64,000 nucleotides of DNA from Spirochaetaceae bacterium (lineage in GTDB: Bacteria; Spirochaetota; Spirochaetia; B11-G9): assembly GCA_015493635.1 (NCBI GenBank), contig WGCU01000038.1, positions 1 through 64,000 of the forward strand. Direction: 5' to 3'. The position numbers were made by a program, and so were the translations under genes. Positions 17,534-25,571 of this stretch are shown piece by piece (the stretch's first letter is position 1; every line of letters starts with the position of its first letter). The notes under the pieces were generated by a model. It worked only from the letters and a program-made list of their open reading frames with translations. It was not told the origin of the DNA and did not search any database.

Positions 17534-17567
17534 GCTCTGCGGGTTTCATTGTCTGCAGAGCGTTTTT
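17534..17567 (+). terminator. Rho-independent terminator
   Basis: The stem GCTCTGC (17534-17540) / GCAGAGC (17555-17561) with a 14-base loop, then GTTTTTA. It closes the rubrerythrin-like gene just before the convergent deoD stop. Confidence 0.85.
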
Positions 17568-18267
17568 ATAAAATGGTATTCAGTGCTACTTCCATCATAC
17601 CGGTAAAGGTTTGTTCTCTCTCTGCAGATGTGGTTGTAGCTCCGGTGATAATGTCGTCGCTTACGGTTAACAGAGCGAGCGCCTGAACTTTGAACTTCGC
17701 CGCAATGGTGTAGAGAGCGGCAGTCTCCATTTCTTCAGCAAGAATACCGTAATCCGCCCATAGTTTCCAGTCTTCCGGATCATCCTGATAAAAGGTATCC
17801 GACGTGAGTATTTTACCCACATGAAACGGTGTATGAATCTTTTTTGCCTGCTGAACAGCCTTTTCAAGAAGCTCATAATCAGCTGTTGCTGCATAATCTC
17901 TCCCGCTGAACCGTAGTTTGTTGAAGGATGCATCGGTGGATGCCGACATGGCGATAATTATATCTCTCAGTTGTATTTCCGGGCTTGTGGAGCCGCAGGA
18001 TCCAATACGGATAAGTTTTTTTGCCCCATACTGCTCAATAAGCTCTGTTACATAGATTGATATGGAGGGTATCCCCATACCTGTTCCCTGAACGGAAACT
18101 TTTTCCCCTTTATACGTTCCGGTAAAACCGTACATTCCTCTGACACGGGAATATTCAACCGGATTCTCAAGAAAATTTTCCGCAATAAACCTGGCCCGCA
18201 GGGGATCTCCGGGAAGCAGTACCGCCTCCGCAATATCTCCCCTCTTTGCACCTATGTGGATACTCAT
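17566..18267 (-). CDS. deoD: Purine-nucleoside phosphorylase DeoD type
   Basis: A 233-residue hexameric-type phosphorylase that splits adenosine, inosine or guanosine and their deoxy forms with phosphate to base and (deoxy)ribose-1-phosphate. Family landmarks are the N-terminal [30 protein letters not shown], the phosphate-site GSCGST near residue 90, EMETAALY, and a LLTVSDD catalytic region. It is the last gene of a minus-strand operon, overlapping the mutase-like gene by ATGA. With the two SAM-hydrolase-type genes upstream, adenosine is the likely physiological substrate here (inference). Confidence 0.95.
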   Translation of the reverse strand: MSIHIGAKRGDIAEAVLLPGDPLRARFIAENFLENPVEYSRVRGMYGFTGTYKGEKVSVQGTGMGIPSISIYVTELIEQYGAKKLIRIGSCGSTSPEIQLRDIIIAMSASTDASFNKLRFSGRDYAATADYELLEKAVQQAKKIHTPFHVGKILTSDTFYQDDPEDWKLWADYGILAEEMETAALYTIAAKFKVQALALLTVSDDIITGATTTSAEREQTFTGMMEVALNTIL

Positions 18268-20168
18268 TTTACCTCTCCTTTATCTGCTCTTTCTATGATG
18301 GAACGGTGCCAGTTTAAAAACCACTCTTCCCGCTCTTTATCCGTTCCTTTGCAATCTGCCAGAACTCGGAATACCGGTTCCGTTCCCGAACCGCGCATCC
18401 AGATGTAGTCAGTTTCCACACCGTTTCTGTTCATGAAAACGATTTTTAATCCGCCCCGTTCCTCTCCTGATCTGAAGGTACTTCCTGTTCCTTCACGGGC
18501 ATTGGTACCTTCGTAATTAATCTCCCTCCAACTGACAATTCCAAAGTGTTCCAGAAGGTATGCTTTCTTTTTGTCCCATTCTTTCAGAAACAGCTTTTCA
18601 TACCTCTGTTTAAGCAGTGCATGATCGGCCGTTGTAATGTTCATAATGGCCCTGTTTTCATAGGCACTGGTTGTTATAAAAGAGGGGAGGGTAGCAATAA
18701 TGTCGGATAGGGTATAGCTGCTTTTGTACGCATTCTCTTGTCTGCTTTTCCGGCACCAAATTTTAAAGAGGTCATCACCCGGTTCATTTCCTCTAACAAG
18801 AAGAAGCTTTAACAGTGCAAAGAGGGTATTGATGGGATCCCGGACCATGGCAGGATGGGTAATATTACCGCCGTTAGAGCCTTCTCCCAGAATGCGTACA
18901 GTGTATCCTTTTCTCCTGAGTTCCGATGCCAGAGATACAACGTTGGCTTCTCCTACCTCGGCACGGAAGACCTCTGCATCAAAGGCATCAGCTATCCGGT
19001 CTATCCTCATGGATGTCGGGCCGTTTACTGCTACTGCAAGCTTTTTTTCTTTTTTTACCGCTGCTTCTGTTGAAAGAAAAGCAAGTTCACCAAGAACAGC
19101 CAGGGCAAAAACCTCCTGGGCCTCCAGTATTTCTGCTTTTCCGCTGTGGTGGTTAATGTACACGATATTTCCCCGGTCACCGTCATTATCCGGTACGTAT
19201 CCCAGTACAAAAGCTGAATTCTTGGAGTGTTCTTCTTCAAGCAGTCCCCTGCAGGTGTCAAGGCTGAACCCTTCCGGTACAATACGGTGCACTATTTCCC
19301 GGGGCTTGTTGTTAAAGGAAAGATATGTGATCCCCGCGGATGAAAGAATATCACCGTCAATGGACAGTGTTCTTGCAGAACCGTTTAATTCAGCTATAAC
19401 TCCCATGGGTTTTTGTGCGGTACTGGCTGCCAGGGTTGTAAAAAAGGCCCTTTGAATCTCAGAATCCGGTGAATCAGCGATTGTTCTCCGGGATAAAGAA
19501 AGGTACGCCGAATAGGCCCGTGCTTTACAGGAAGCAGATGCAGCAAGTACCTTTTCGTAGATTTTTGTGTCTATGCCGGCTGATTTTCCGGCTATAATTT
19601 TAACAATTTCAGGGTTTTGCAGCAGCGATTTAAAACTTTCAATAAGCACTTTTGAATCATTGCCCCCGGAAACACCCCCCCCTATACCGAATTTAAGGCC
19701 GTTATGTCCTACAGGGTTGTGGCTGGCAGAAATATAAGCGAATCCATCTATATCCGGTGATAAGGCGGAGTAGGCCATAATCTCCGGTGCCGCTGTAATA
19801 AAAAGGCTGTCCAGTTCAAGCCCCTCGGCAAGGAATATTCTGCTCATTATATTACAGATAGCAGGTCCTGTATGTCTTGAATCCATACCGACAGCTATAC
19901 GGGGATTATTGATCTCTTTGTACTCTTTCAGGAACTTTGAAAAGGACAGGGCCGTTATGCCTGCAATAACCGTATCCGCTGCTGTTATAGTGTCAGTGGT
20001 ACTTTCTTCATTCCCGTCCGTGGCAAAGATCTTTCTCCATCCTGAAGCGGACAGAATCATCGATTCTGCTGATGCAAGGACGTCTCTGTAATCAGGTACG
20101 GCCTCTGCCAAGGGATCTGTTTCCGGGTCTGCAATAAAAAATCCGGTTGTTTTATCATACATCTTCAT
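18264..20168 (-). CDS. Alpha-D-phosphohexomutase-family phosphomutase
   Basis: A 634-residue phosphomutase with the full set of family sites: catalytic serine loop ASHNP (148-152), metal loop PDNDGDRGN (about 340), sugar loop GEGSNGG (about 430) and C-terminal phosphate loop [17 protein letters not shown]. The N-terminal part includes [10 protein letters not shown]. Members interconvert hexose-1- and hexose-6-phosphates, and some act on pentose phosphates. Coupled by ATGA to deoD, which releases ribose-1-phosphate, a phosphopentomutase role is attractive but unproven; phosphoglucomutase remains the default. It is longer than typical bacterial PGM/PMM proteins (450-580 residues). Confidence 0.88.
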   Translation of the reverse strand: MKMYDKTTGFFIADPETDPLAEAVPDYRDVLASAESMILSASGWRKIFATDGNEESTTDTITAADTVIAGITALSFSKFLKEYKEINNPRIAVGMDSRHTGPAICNIMSRIFLAEGLELDSLFITAAPEIMAYSALSPDIDGFAYISASHNPVGHNGLKFGIGGGVSGGNDSKVLIESFKSLLQNPEIVKIIAGKSAGIDTKIYEKVLAASASCKARAYSAYLSLSRRTIADSPDSEIQRAFFTTLAASTAQKPMGVIAELNGSARTLSIDGDILSSAGITYLSFNNKPREIVHRIVPEGFSLDTCRGLLEEEHSKNSAFVLGYVPDNDGDRGNIVYINHHSGKAEILEAQEVFALAVLGELAFLSTEAAVKKEKKLAVAVNGPTSMRIDRIADAFDAEVFRAEVGEANVVSLASELRRKGYTVRILGEGSNGGNITHPAMVRDPINTLFALLKLLLVRGNEPGDDLFKIWCRKSRQENAYKSSYTLSDIIATLPSFITTSAYENRAIMNITTADHALLKQRYEKLFLKEWDKKKAYLLEHFGIVSWREINYEGTNAREGTGSTFRSGEERGGLKIVFMNRNGVETDYIWMRGSGTEPVFRVLADCKGTDKEREEWFLNWHRSIIERADKGEVK

Positions 20169-20191
20169 TAAAGGGTCCTCCGGGGAAAAAG

Positions 20192-21037
20192 TTACTGTTC
20201 GGCCTTTCGGAATTCAATTTCCCACTGCCGGCCGGTACCTATGTTGTATGCTTTCGCGAAGTTTCCCTGATTGATGGCAACAGCCATATTGTACACTGAA
20301 TTTACGTAGATAATCTGTTCACTAACCCGGACATCCGCAAAGGACTTTCCGTAAAAAATCCTGTTGTCATAGGCTAATACAGAGCCGTTTCGAATAATAA
20401 CTTCTATCCGTTCCCCCAGGGTAAATCCGACACCGAGAAACGTATCCCGCGGGATGTTAGTCCAGAGACTGCCGAACCGTATATCGAGGATATCGATCGT
20501 TCCCTGTACAGACGTTTCTCCCACGGTAATTTTTCCGGTTTCAAGTTCCACAACCGATGCTGTATCCACCAGGGGGCCGACATCAGCAAAGGAGATGGTT
20601 CCGGAAGCAAGTTTTGCCCCTGTTAATGCGTACACATCTCTGCCGTGAAAGGTATAGGAGTGCTCGGTGTTTTCCCTTCTATGAAGTGTTTCATCAATTT
20701 CCCGCACTTCTTCGATGCCGGTAAACTTCTTTATATGGGTAAGAGTGCCGTTGTCGGGAGTTACAATAAATTTTCCGTTGCGTGTTTTAGCAACAACGCT
20801 CTTTCTGTTGGAACCGACTCCCGGATCGACAACGGAAACAAAAACTGTTCCCTTCGGCCAGTATTCGATGGTTTGAAAAAGTCTGTAGGATGCGTCCCAG
20901 ATGTTGTACGGAGGAATATCGTGAGTTATATCCTGAATTTTCAGGGTATCGTCAATACTGTTGGCAACCCCGTACATAGCTGCTACCGCTCCGTCGACGA
21001 GGCCAAAATCACTCTGGAATACCAGTAATCGTTTCAT
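20192..21037 (-). CDS. DUF62-family SAM hydroxide adenosyltransferase-like protein, copy 2
   Basis: A 281-residue member of the fluorinase/DUF62 fold. Characterised DUF62 enzymes use water or hydroxide to break S-adenosylmethionine into adenosine and methionine with an Asp-Arg-His set. All three are visible: D71 and R78 in VVDPGVGSNR and H131 in FHGRD. The N-terminal LVFQSDFG and the C-terminal adenine-binding region (YDNRIFYGKSFADV) are also present. It is a tandem paralog of the gene immediately upstream, overlapping it by ATGA and with equal length. It lies 23 bases before the phosphomutase gene. Confidence 0.88.
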   Translation of the reverse strand: MKRLLVFQSDFGLVDGAVAAMYGVANSIDDTLKIQDITHDIPPYNIWDASYRLFQTIEYWPKGTVFVSVVDPGVGSNRKSVVAKTRNGKFIVTPDNGTLTHIKKFTGIEEVREIDETLHRRENTEHSYTFHGRDVYALTGAKLASGTISFADVGPLVDTASVVELETGKITVGETSVQGTIDILDIRFGSLWTNIPRDTFLGVGFTLGERIEVIIRNGSVLAYDNRIFYGKSFADVRVSEQIIYVNSVYNMAVAINQGNFAKAYNIGTGRQWEIEFRKAEQ

Positions 21038-21879
21038 TTAAAAATCTCCACTTTCCATTCCGGGCCGTGCCCGGTATTATATTTTTTGCTGAAATTACCC
21101 TGTGATACCGCAAAGCCGATGTTCATAAGTTCGTTGTTGTAGATAACAGGATTTCCCTTTTCTGCAAACCCGAAAGACCGGTGGAATAGAATCATTCCGG
21201 AAAAGACGGTTTCGTTATTTTTCCGAATAACAGCGTTAAGATGATCTCCGTAGTGCATTCCTTCGGCCTCCATAAGTTCCAACGGAATATTTGTCCATGC
21301 GTTACCGAAATTGGGATCTCTTATTTCAATAATTCCGGAAACTCTGCCATTCTTTGCTTCAGGTTTAAATATCGGATGTGTTACAATTGATTCTACCGGA
21401 TAGGAGTCTCCAACCTCCCTGAAGGTAATAATACCAGAGGCAAGTCTGGCCGCACAGTACGAGAAAAGATCTCTGCCGTGGAAGATGCTTACCTCATCTG
21501 TTCCTTTCCCTCTCAGCCTGTTTATGCTTTCATCTATTTCACGTATCTCTTCAATTCCCATCTGGTCTTTAAGATGAGTCAGCGATCCGTTATCCGGGGT
21601 TACAATGTAATACCCCCCCTTAATCAGGGCTACTGAAGCCTTCCGTTTTGTTCCCACACCGGGATCAACGACAGAAACAAATACGGTACCTTTGGGCCAG
21701 AACCGGACGTACTGCCATAACCGATAGGAGGCGCTCCATGTATCGTACTGGGGAATTTCATGGGTGGCGGTAATTATTTCAAGTTCCCGGTCAACACTTT
21801 TTACGACACCGTACATTGACGCAACGGCACCTTCCTTGTATGTAAAATCGGTTTGAAAGACAAGCATCATCTTCTGCAA
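21034..21879 (-). CDS. DUF62-family SAM hydroxide adenosyltransferase-like protein, copy 1
   Basis: A 281-residue paralog of the next gene. The Asp-Arg-His set is conserved: D72 and R79 in VVDPGVGTKR and H134 in FHGRD. The start is chosen as TTG because GGAG lies seven bases before it; an ATG three codons later would give the same N-terminal alignment as copy 2. It is the first gene of the operon DUF62-DUF62-phosphomutase-deoD. The family is expected to turn SAM into adenosine and methionine. Halogenase activity is unlikely, because the lineage and motifs are those of the hydrolase group. The two copies are clearly diverged (SDFGLVDGAVAAMYG against TDFTYKEGAVASMYG). Confidence 0.87.
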   Translation of the reverse strand: MQKMMLVFQTDFTYKEGAVASMYGVVKSVDRELEIITATHEIPQYDTWSASYRLWQYVRFWPKGTVFVSVVDPGVGTKRKASVALIKGGYYIVTPDNGSLTHLKDQMGIEEIREIDESINRLRGKGTDEVSIFHGRDLFSYCAARLASGIITFREVGDSYPVESIVTHPIFKPEAKNGRVSGIIEIRDPNFGNAWTNIPLELMEAEGMHYGDHLNAVIRKNNETVFSGMILFHRSFGFAEKGNPVIYNNELMNIGFAVSQGNFSKKYNTGHGPEWKVEIFK

Positions 21880-21922
21880 TGATTTACTCCTGTAAACGCT
21901 TTTCCCTGTAGGAACGTATTGA

Positions 21923-21952
21923 AGTATGACACAGAGATTGGAGGTATGTCAA
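21923..21952 (-). promoter_or_regulatory. Promoter of the SAM-hydrolase/deoD operon
   Basis: On the minus strand: TTGACA (21947-21952), an 18-base spacer and CATACT (21923-21928) with an upstream TG that could extend the -10. Only about 40 bases separate it from the first start codon, too little for a known SAM riboswitch. Confidence 0.55.
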
Positions 21953-21962
21953 ATAGAGCAGT

Positions 21963-21982
21963 TTTCAATTACAAAATTGAAA
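21963..21982. promoter_or_regulatory. Inverted repeat in the divergent promoter region
   Basis: TTTCAATT-ACAA-AATTGAAA is a perfect 8-bp inverted repeat lying between the minus-strand promoter of the SAM-hydrolase operon and the plus-strand promoter of the ABC transporter. It could be a site for a shared regulator; no regulator gene is adjacent. Confidence 0.4.
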
Positions 21983-22001
21983 CATCTTCATCTTTTGTAC
22001 C

Positions 22002-22030
22002 TTGACCCCGCGGGACATTTTTCCTATCAT
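22002..22030 (+). promoter_or_regulatory. Promoter of the amino-acid-type ABC transporter
   Basis: TTGACC (22002-22007), a 17-base spacer and TATCAT (22025-22030). It supports translation starting at the ATG at 22050, since the in-frame TTG at 22002 lies inside the -35 box. Confidence 0.65.
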
Positions 22031-22049
22031 TCTCCGCAAGGAGTTTAAT

Positions 22050-22922
22050 ATGGTTAAAAGAGTTTTATTGGTCTTTCTAGCCTGTCTGATTGCACTTCCT
22101 GTATTTGCAAACGGTCAGAAGGAAGCACCGAAAGGGAACACTGCTGCTGCCGGCACCAGTACTACTTCCCTGGAGCGTACTGTAAATGATCCGCGGCTTT
22201 TCCATCCTGGAAAACTCACGGTAGCAACGGGAGATCCCGTTTATCCGCCATGGATGATGGACAATGACCCTGCCAGCGGAAAGGGATTTGAAAGTGCACT
22301 TGTCTACGCACTTGCTGCGAAGCTTGGGTTTAAAAAAGATGATGTTGTTTGGGTTCGCCAGACTTTTGACGAAGGTATTGCTCCGGGTCCAAAACCGTAT
22401 GATTTTAATATCCAGCAGTATTCGGTAACTGAAGCCAGACGGAAGTTTGTTGATTTCTCCATTGTTTATTACCAGCCGGAGAAAGCAGTTGTAGCACTGC
22501 CGTCAAGTAACTTCTCAACAGCCAAAACCTTTGCGGATCTCAGAAAAGCAAAATGGGGAGCTACCATAGGAACATCGGACCTTGATTATATTGAAAATGT
22601 CATCGGGTACAAAAATGCCGCAGTTTTCAATGATCAGGCAGCGACTTTTCAGGCATTGCTGGCTAAACAGATAGATGCCACCGTTATTTCACTTCCTACA
22701 GCTTTGTATGTAACGGCTGTACAGGTTCCTGAAGCCAAAATAGCAGCTATTCTTCCTTCCGATCCGAATGATCAGGGATTCGGCCTCGTATTTGAAAAGG
22801 GGAATCCCATTGTCCCATGGATTAATGAAGGTTTGAAAGCTGTTATTAAAGATGGTGTTGTTGCAAAATTGACAAAACAGTACCTTATTGGAGACAAGAA
22901 TATTCCGGAGATATCCAAGTGA
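22050..22922 (+). CDS. Amino-acid-type ABC transporter substrate-binding protein
   Basis: A 290-residue periplasmic protein of the bacterial extracellular solute-binding family 3. It has a signal peptide of about 20 residues ending VFA before NGQKE, the spirochaete-like FANGxKE junction without a lipobox cysteine. The core starts with KLTVATGDPVYPPWMMD and contains KGFESALVYALAAKLGF and DFNIQQYSVTEARRKFVDFS, typical of polar amino-acid binders. The start at 22050 is supported by GCAAGGAG. The ligand is unknown. It overlaps the permease by GTGA and is divergent from the SAM-hydrolase operon. Confidence 0.9.
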   Translation: MVKRVLLVFLACLIALPVFANGQKEAPKGNTAAAGTSTTSLERTVNDPRLFHPGKLTVATGDPVYPPWMMDNDPASGKGFESALVYALAAKLGFKKDDVVWVRQTFDEGIAPGPKPYDFNIQQYSVTEARRKFVDFSIVYYQPEKAVVALPSSNFSTAKTFADLRKAKWGATIGTSDLDYIENVIGYKNAAVFNDQAATFQALLAKQIDATVISLPTALYVTAVQVPEAKIAAILPSDPNDQGFGLVFEKGNPIVPWINEGLKAVIKDGVVAKLTKQYLIGDKNIPEISK

Positions 22923-23767
22923 GTTCAAAGCGTCCCGCGCCGTTAAAACGTGCGGGGCGTACGTTAAAGGTGAGGGATAAATACGGCCCCGCTGTAATAA
23001 GTGTTACCAGTGTATTGATAGTGACATTGATTATCCGGGCTGCCGTTGTTCATGCTCAGCAATGGCCCAGAATTAAAGCCCAATTTTTCAGTATGAAAGC
23101 AATCATTGAGGTTTTCCCCAATGTGCTCAAAGGGTTCGGGATCAATATGTCAATATGGGCGGTCTCCCTTGTTGTGATTGCACTGTGGGCGTTGCTGCTG
23201 GCTGTTTTCCGTTCCCTCCATGGACCGTGGTTTGCCCCCTTGCGGGTTTTCTCCATCGTCTATATTGATCTGTTCAGGGGGCTGCCCTCACTTTTACTTG
23301 TACTCCTCTTCGGGTTTGGTGTCCCTGCTCTCCAGATTCCCGGTCTGCCGAGGACCAGTCTGTTCTGGGGATCTGCGGCATTGATCATGAGCTATTCCGC
23401 GTATGCTGCAGAGGTATACCGGTCGGGAATTGATGCGGTACATACCGGGCAGCGTACTGCAGCAAAGGCTCTTGGCCTTTCCCAGTGGCAGACCCTCTAC
23501 TACTGTATTCTGCCCCAGGCGGTCCGCAATGTTATTCCGTCGCTTTTGAATCTTGCCGTTGCACTGCAGAAAGATGTTGCCCTTTTGAGTGTACTGGGAA
23601 TACGTGATGCGGTCCGTGAAGCGCAGATATATACCGCTCGTACCTTCAACTATTCATCGCTTATTGCCGCTGCTGCACTCTTCCTGGCGGCAACCATTCC
23701 TATGGCCCGGTTAACAGACTACATTGCCAAAAAAGACCGCGAACGGCGGCTGCAGGGGGCAGTATAG
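22919..23767 (+). CDS. Amino-acid-type ABC transporter permease
   Basis: A 282-residue membrane protein of the His/Glu/Gln/Arg permease class, with about five helices (the first at about 24-43). The conserved ATPase-contact loop reads EVYRSGIDAVHTGQRTAAKALGLSQ. The start is GTG, overlapping the binding-protein stop, with CCGGAG upstream. The N-terminus is unusually basic (KRPAPLKRAGR). As the only permease in the operon it probably forms a homodimer. Its partners are the genes on both sides. Confidence 0.9.
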   Translation: MSSKRPAPLKRAGRTLKVRDKYGPAVISVTSVLIVTLIIRAAVVHAQQWPRIKAQFFSMKAIIEVFPNVLKGFGINMSIWAVSLVVIALWALLLAVFRSLHGPWFAPLRVFSIVYIDLFRGLPSLLLVLLFGFGVPALQIPGLPRTSLFWGSAALIMSYSAYAAEVYRSGIDAVHTGQRTAAKALGLSQWQTLYYCILPQAVRNVIPSLLNLAVALQKDVALLSVLGIRDAVREAQIYTARTFNYSSLIAAAALFLAATIPMARLTDYIAKKDRERRLQGAV

Positions 23768-24511
23768 ATGCCGAAAATAGAAATTAGCCACCTTACCAAA
23801 TATTACGGCAGGAAACTTGTCCTTAAGGATATAAGCCTGAATGTAGAAGAGCATGAAGTTGTCTGTCTCATAGGTTCTTCCGGATCCGGTAAATCTACGC
23901 TTTTACGCTGTATCAATGACCTTGTTCCTTTTGAGTACGGGAGTATCAAACTTGACGGTGTATCAATTTATGATTCCGGGTTTGACGTACGGGATCTATA
24001 CAAGCGGATAGGAATTGTTTTTCAGGCATACAATCTGTTCCCCCATATGACCGTTCTTGATAATATAACCCTTGCTCCCCGGAAGGTGCACCATACAGCA
24101 AAAAGGAAAAGCGAAGCCTATGCCCGGGAGCTCCTGTCCCTCTTTGCACTGGGTGACTTTGCTGATTCCTATCCTGAACAGCTTTCCGGCGGTCAGCAGC
24201 AGAGGGTCGCTATTGTCCGGGCTATGGTTAACCGTCCTGAGGTGCTGCTCCTTGACGAAGTGACAGCCGCCCTTGATCCTGAACTCATTGGGGATGTGCT
24301 GGCGGTTATAAAGGATTTGCGGAAAAAGGGGATGACCATGCTCATCGTAACTCATGAAATGGGCTTTGCCCGGGATGTAGCAGACAGAGTTTGTTTTCTC
24401 GATGGTGGTAAAATCCTTGAGGAAGCACCTCCTGATCAACTGTTTCAAAATCCCCGAAATCCCCGCACACGACAATTTCTGCAGCGGATTATAGAAGCCG
24501 GACGGCTGTAA
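23768..24511 (+). CDS. Amino-acid-type ABC transporter ATP-binding protein
   Basis: A 247-residue ATPase with Walker A GSSGSGKST (about 36-44), Q-loop VFQAYNLFPH, signature LSGGQQQR and Walker B VLLLDEVTAAL. The D-loop and an H-loop (VTHEMG) are present. It closely follows the GlnQ/HisP pattern and is directly adjacent to the permease stop. One oddity is Val rather than Pro in the usual DEPTS/A context (DEVTAALD), which is common in this subfamily. Confidence 0.92.
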   Translation: MPKIEISHLTKYYGRKLVLKDISLNVEEHEVVCLIGSSGSGKSTLLRCINDLVPFEYGSIKLDGVSIYDSGFDVRDLYKRIGIVFQAYNLFPHMTVLDNITLAPRKVHHTAKRKSEAYARELLSLFALGDFADSYPEQLSGGQQQRVAIVRAMVNRPEVLLLDEVTAALDPELIGDVLAVIKDLRKKGMTMLIVTHEMGFARDVADRVCFLDGGKILEEAPPDQLFQNPRNPRTRQFLQRIIEAGRL

Positions 24512-24542
24512 AACTACGTCGGTAACACAAGGAGAAAATGTA

Positions 24543-25571
24543 ATGTATACGGCTGATGAACACCGGTATGATACTATGGTCTATAACAGATGCGGCCGGA
24601 GCGGTCTTAAACTGCCGGCTGTTTCTCTCGGTTTGTGGCATAACTTCGGCGGTGTAGATGTATTTGAAAATGCCCGGAAAATAATTCACAGGGCTTTTGA
24701 TCTTGGGGTTACTCACTTTGACCTTGCTAATAATTATGGTCCTCCCTATGGATCGGCGGAGGAGAACTTCGGAAAAATCCTGAAGCAGGATCTCTCTTCT
24801 TATAGGGACGAACTTCTTATCTCTACAAAAGCAGGCTATGATATGTGGCCCGGACCCTATGGAATCTGGGGTTCACGCAAGTACCTTCTTGCGAGCCTGG
24901 ATCAGAGTCTGAAACGGATGGGTCTGGAGTATGTTGATATTTTCTACAGTCACCGGTTTGATCCGGATACTCCTCTGGAAGAAACCATGGGGGCTCTTGA
25001 TACAGCAGTCAGGCAGGGGAAAGCTCTTTACGCGGGAATATCCTCATATTCAGCTGAAAAGACAAAGGCTGCTGCTGCCATTTTAAGATCGATGGGTACT
25101 CCGGTACTTATTCATCAACCGTCATATTCGATGCTGAACCGCTGGGTTGAGGCCAAACTTCTCGATACCCTGGCAGAAGAGGGAATCGGCTGTATAACCT
25201 TTTCTCCGCTGGCTCAGGGTATGCTCACTGACAGGTATCTGAAAGGTATTCCTGATGGTTCGAGAGCCGCAAAAGAGGGATCCTCGTTACATAAGAACAT
25301 GCTCAGCAAAAAGAATCTTGAGAATATAAGAAGTCTGAACGAAATAGCAAAGCGAAGGGGGCAAACCCTGGCACAGATGGCTCTTGCATGGAATCTGCAT
25401 CATCCTCAGGTAACATCCGTACTGGTTGGAGCAAGCAGCGTACAGCAGATTGAACAGAACATCGGAGCGCTTGATAATCTGAGATTTTCTCAGGAAGAAT
25501 TAATGGAAATTGACAAGTATGCCCTTGAGGGGGATATCAATCTGTGGGCTGCCTCAAGTTCTGCAGGTTAG
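24543..25571 (+). CDS. gpr: Aldo/keto reductase, YghZ/Gpr type
   Basis: A 342-residue NADPH-dependent reductase of the AKR14/Kv-beta-like group, very like E. coli YghZ (L-glyceraldehyde-3-phosphate reductase). It shares LSLGLWHNFG-type, THFDLANNYGPP, STKAGYDMWPGPYG and SRKYLLASLDQSLKRMGLEY blocks. The catalytic Asp-Tyr-Lys-His set maps to D (FDLANNY), Y, K (STKAG) and H (YSHR). It lies 31 bases after the ABC ATPase and may be cotranscribed. It likely detoxifies small aldehydes such as methylglyoxal. Its 3' end overlaps the convergent transglutaminase-like gene by 35 bases. Confidence 0.93.
   Translation: MYTADEHRYDTMVYNRCGRSGLKLPAVSLGLWHNFGGVDVFENARKIIHRAFDLGVTHFDLANNYGPPYGSAEENFGKILKQDLSSYRDELLISTKAGYDMWPGPYGIWGSRKYLLASLDQSLKRMGLEYVDIFYSHRFDPDTPLEETMGALDTAVRQGKALYAGISSYSAEKTKAAAAILRSMGTPVLIHQPSYSMLNRWVEAKLLDTLAEEGIGCITFSPLAQGMLTDRYLKGIPDGSRAAKEGSSLHKNMLSKKNLENIRSLNEIAKRRGQTLAQMALAWNLHHPQVTSVLVGASSVQQIEQNIGALDNLRFSQEELMEIDKYALEGDINLWAASSSAG

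Noticed and set aside
18724-19455. 243-codon plus-strand open frame opposite the phosphomutase gene
   Set aside because: It is Ser/Pro/Arg-rich with no recognisable motif and lies fully antisense to a well-supported gene; a composition shadow.
21880-21922. Possible SAM riboswitch in front of the DUF62 operon
   Set aside because: Only about 40 bases lie between the -10 box and the start codon, too short for known SAM riboswitch folds, and no conserved core is visible.
22002-22050. Upstream TTG start adding 16 residues to the amino-acid-type binding protein
   Set aside because: The TTG is part of a good -35 box, the extension is not signal-peptide-like, and the ATG at 22050 has GCAAGGAG before it and begins a clean signal peptide.
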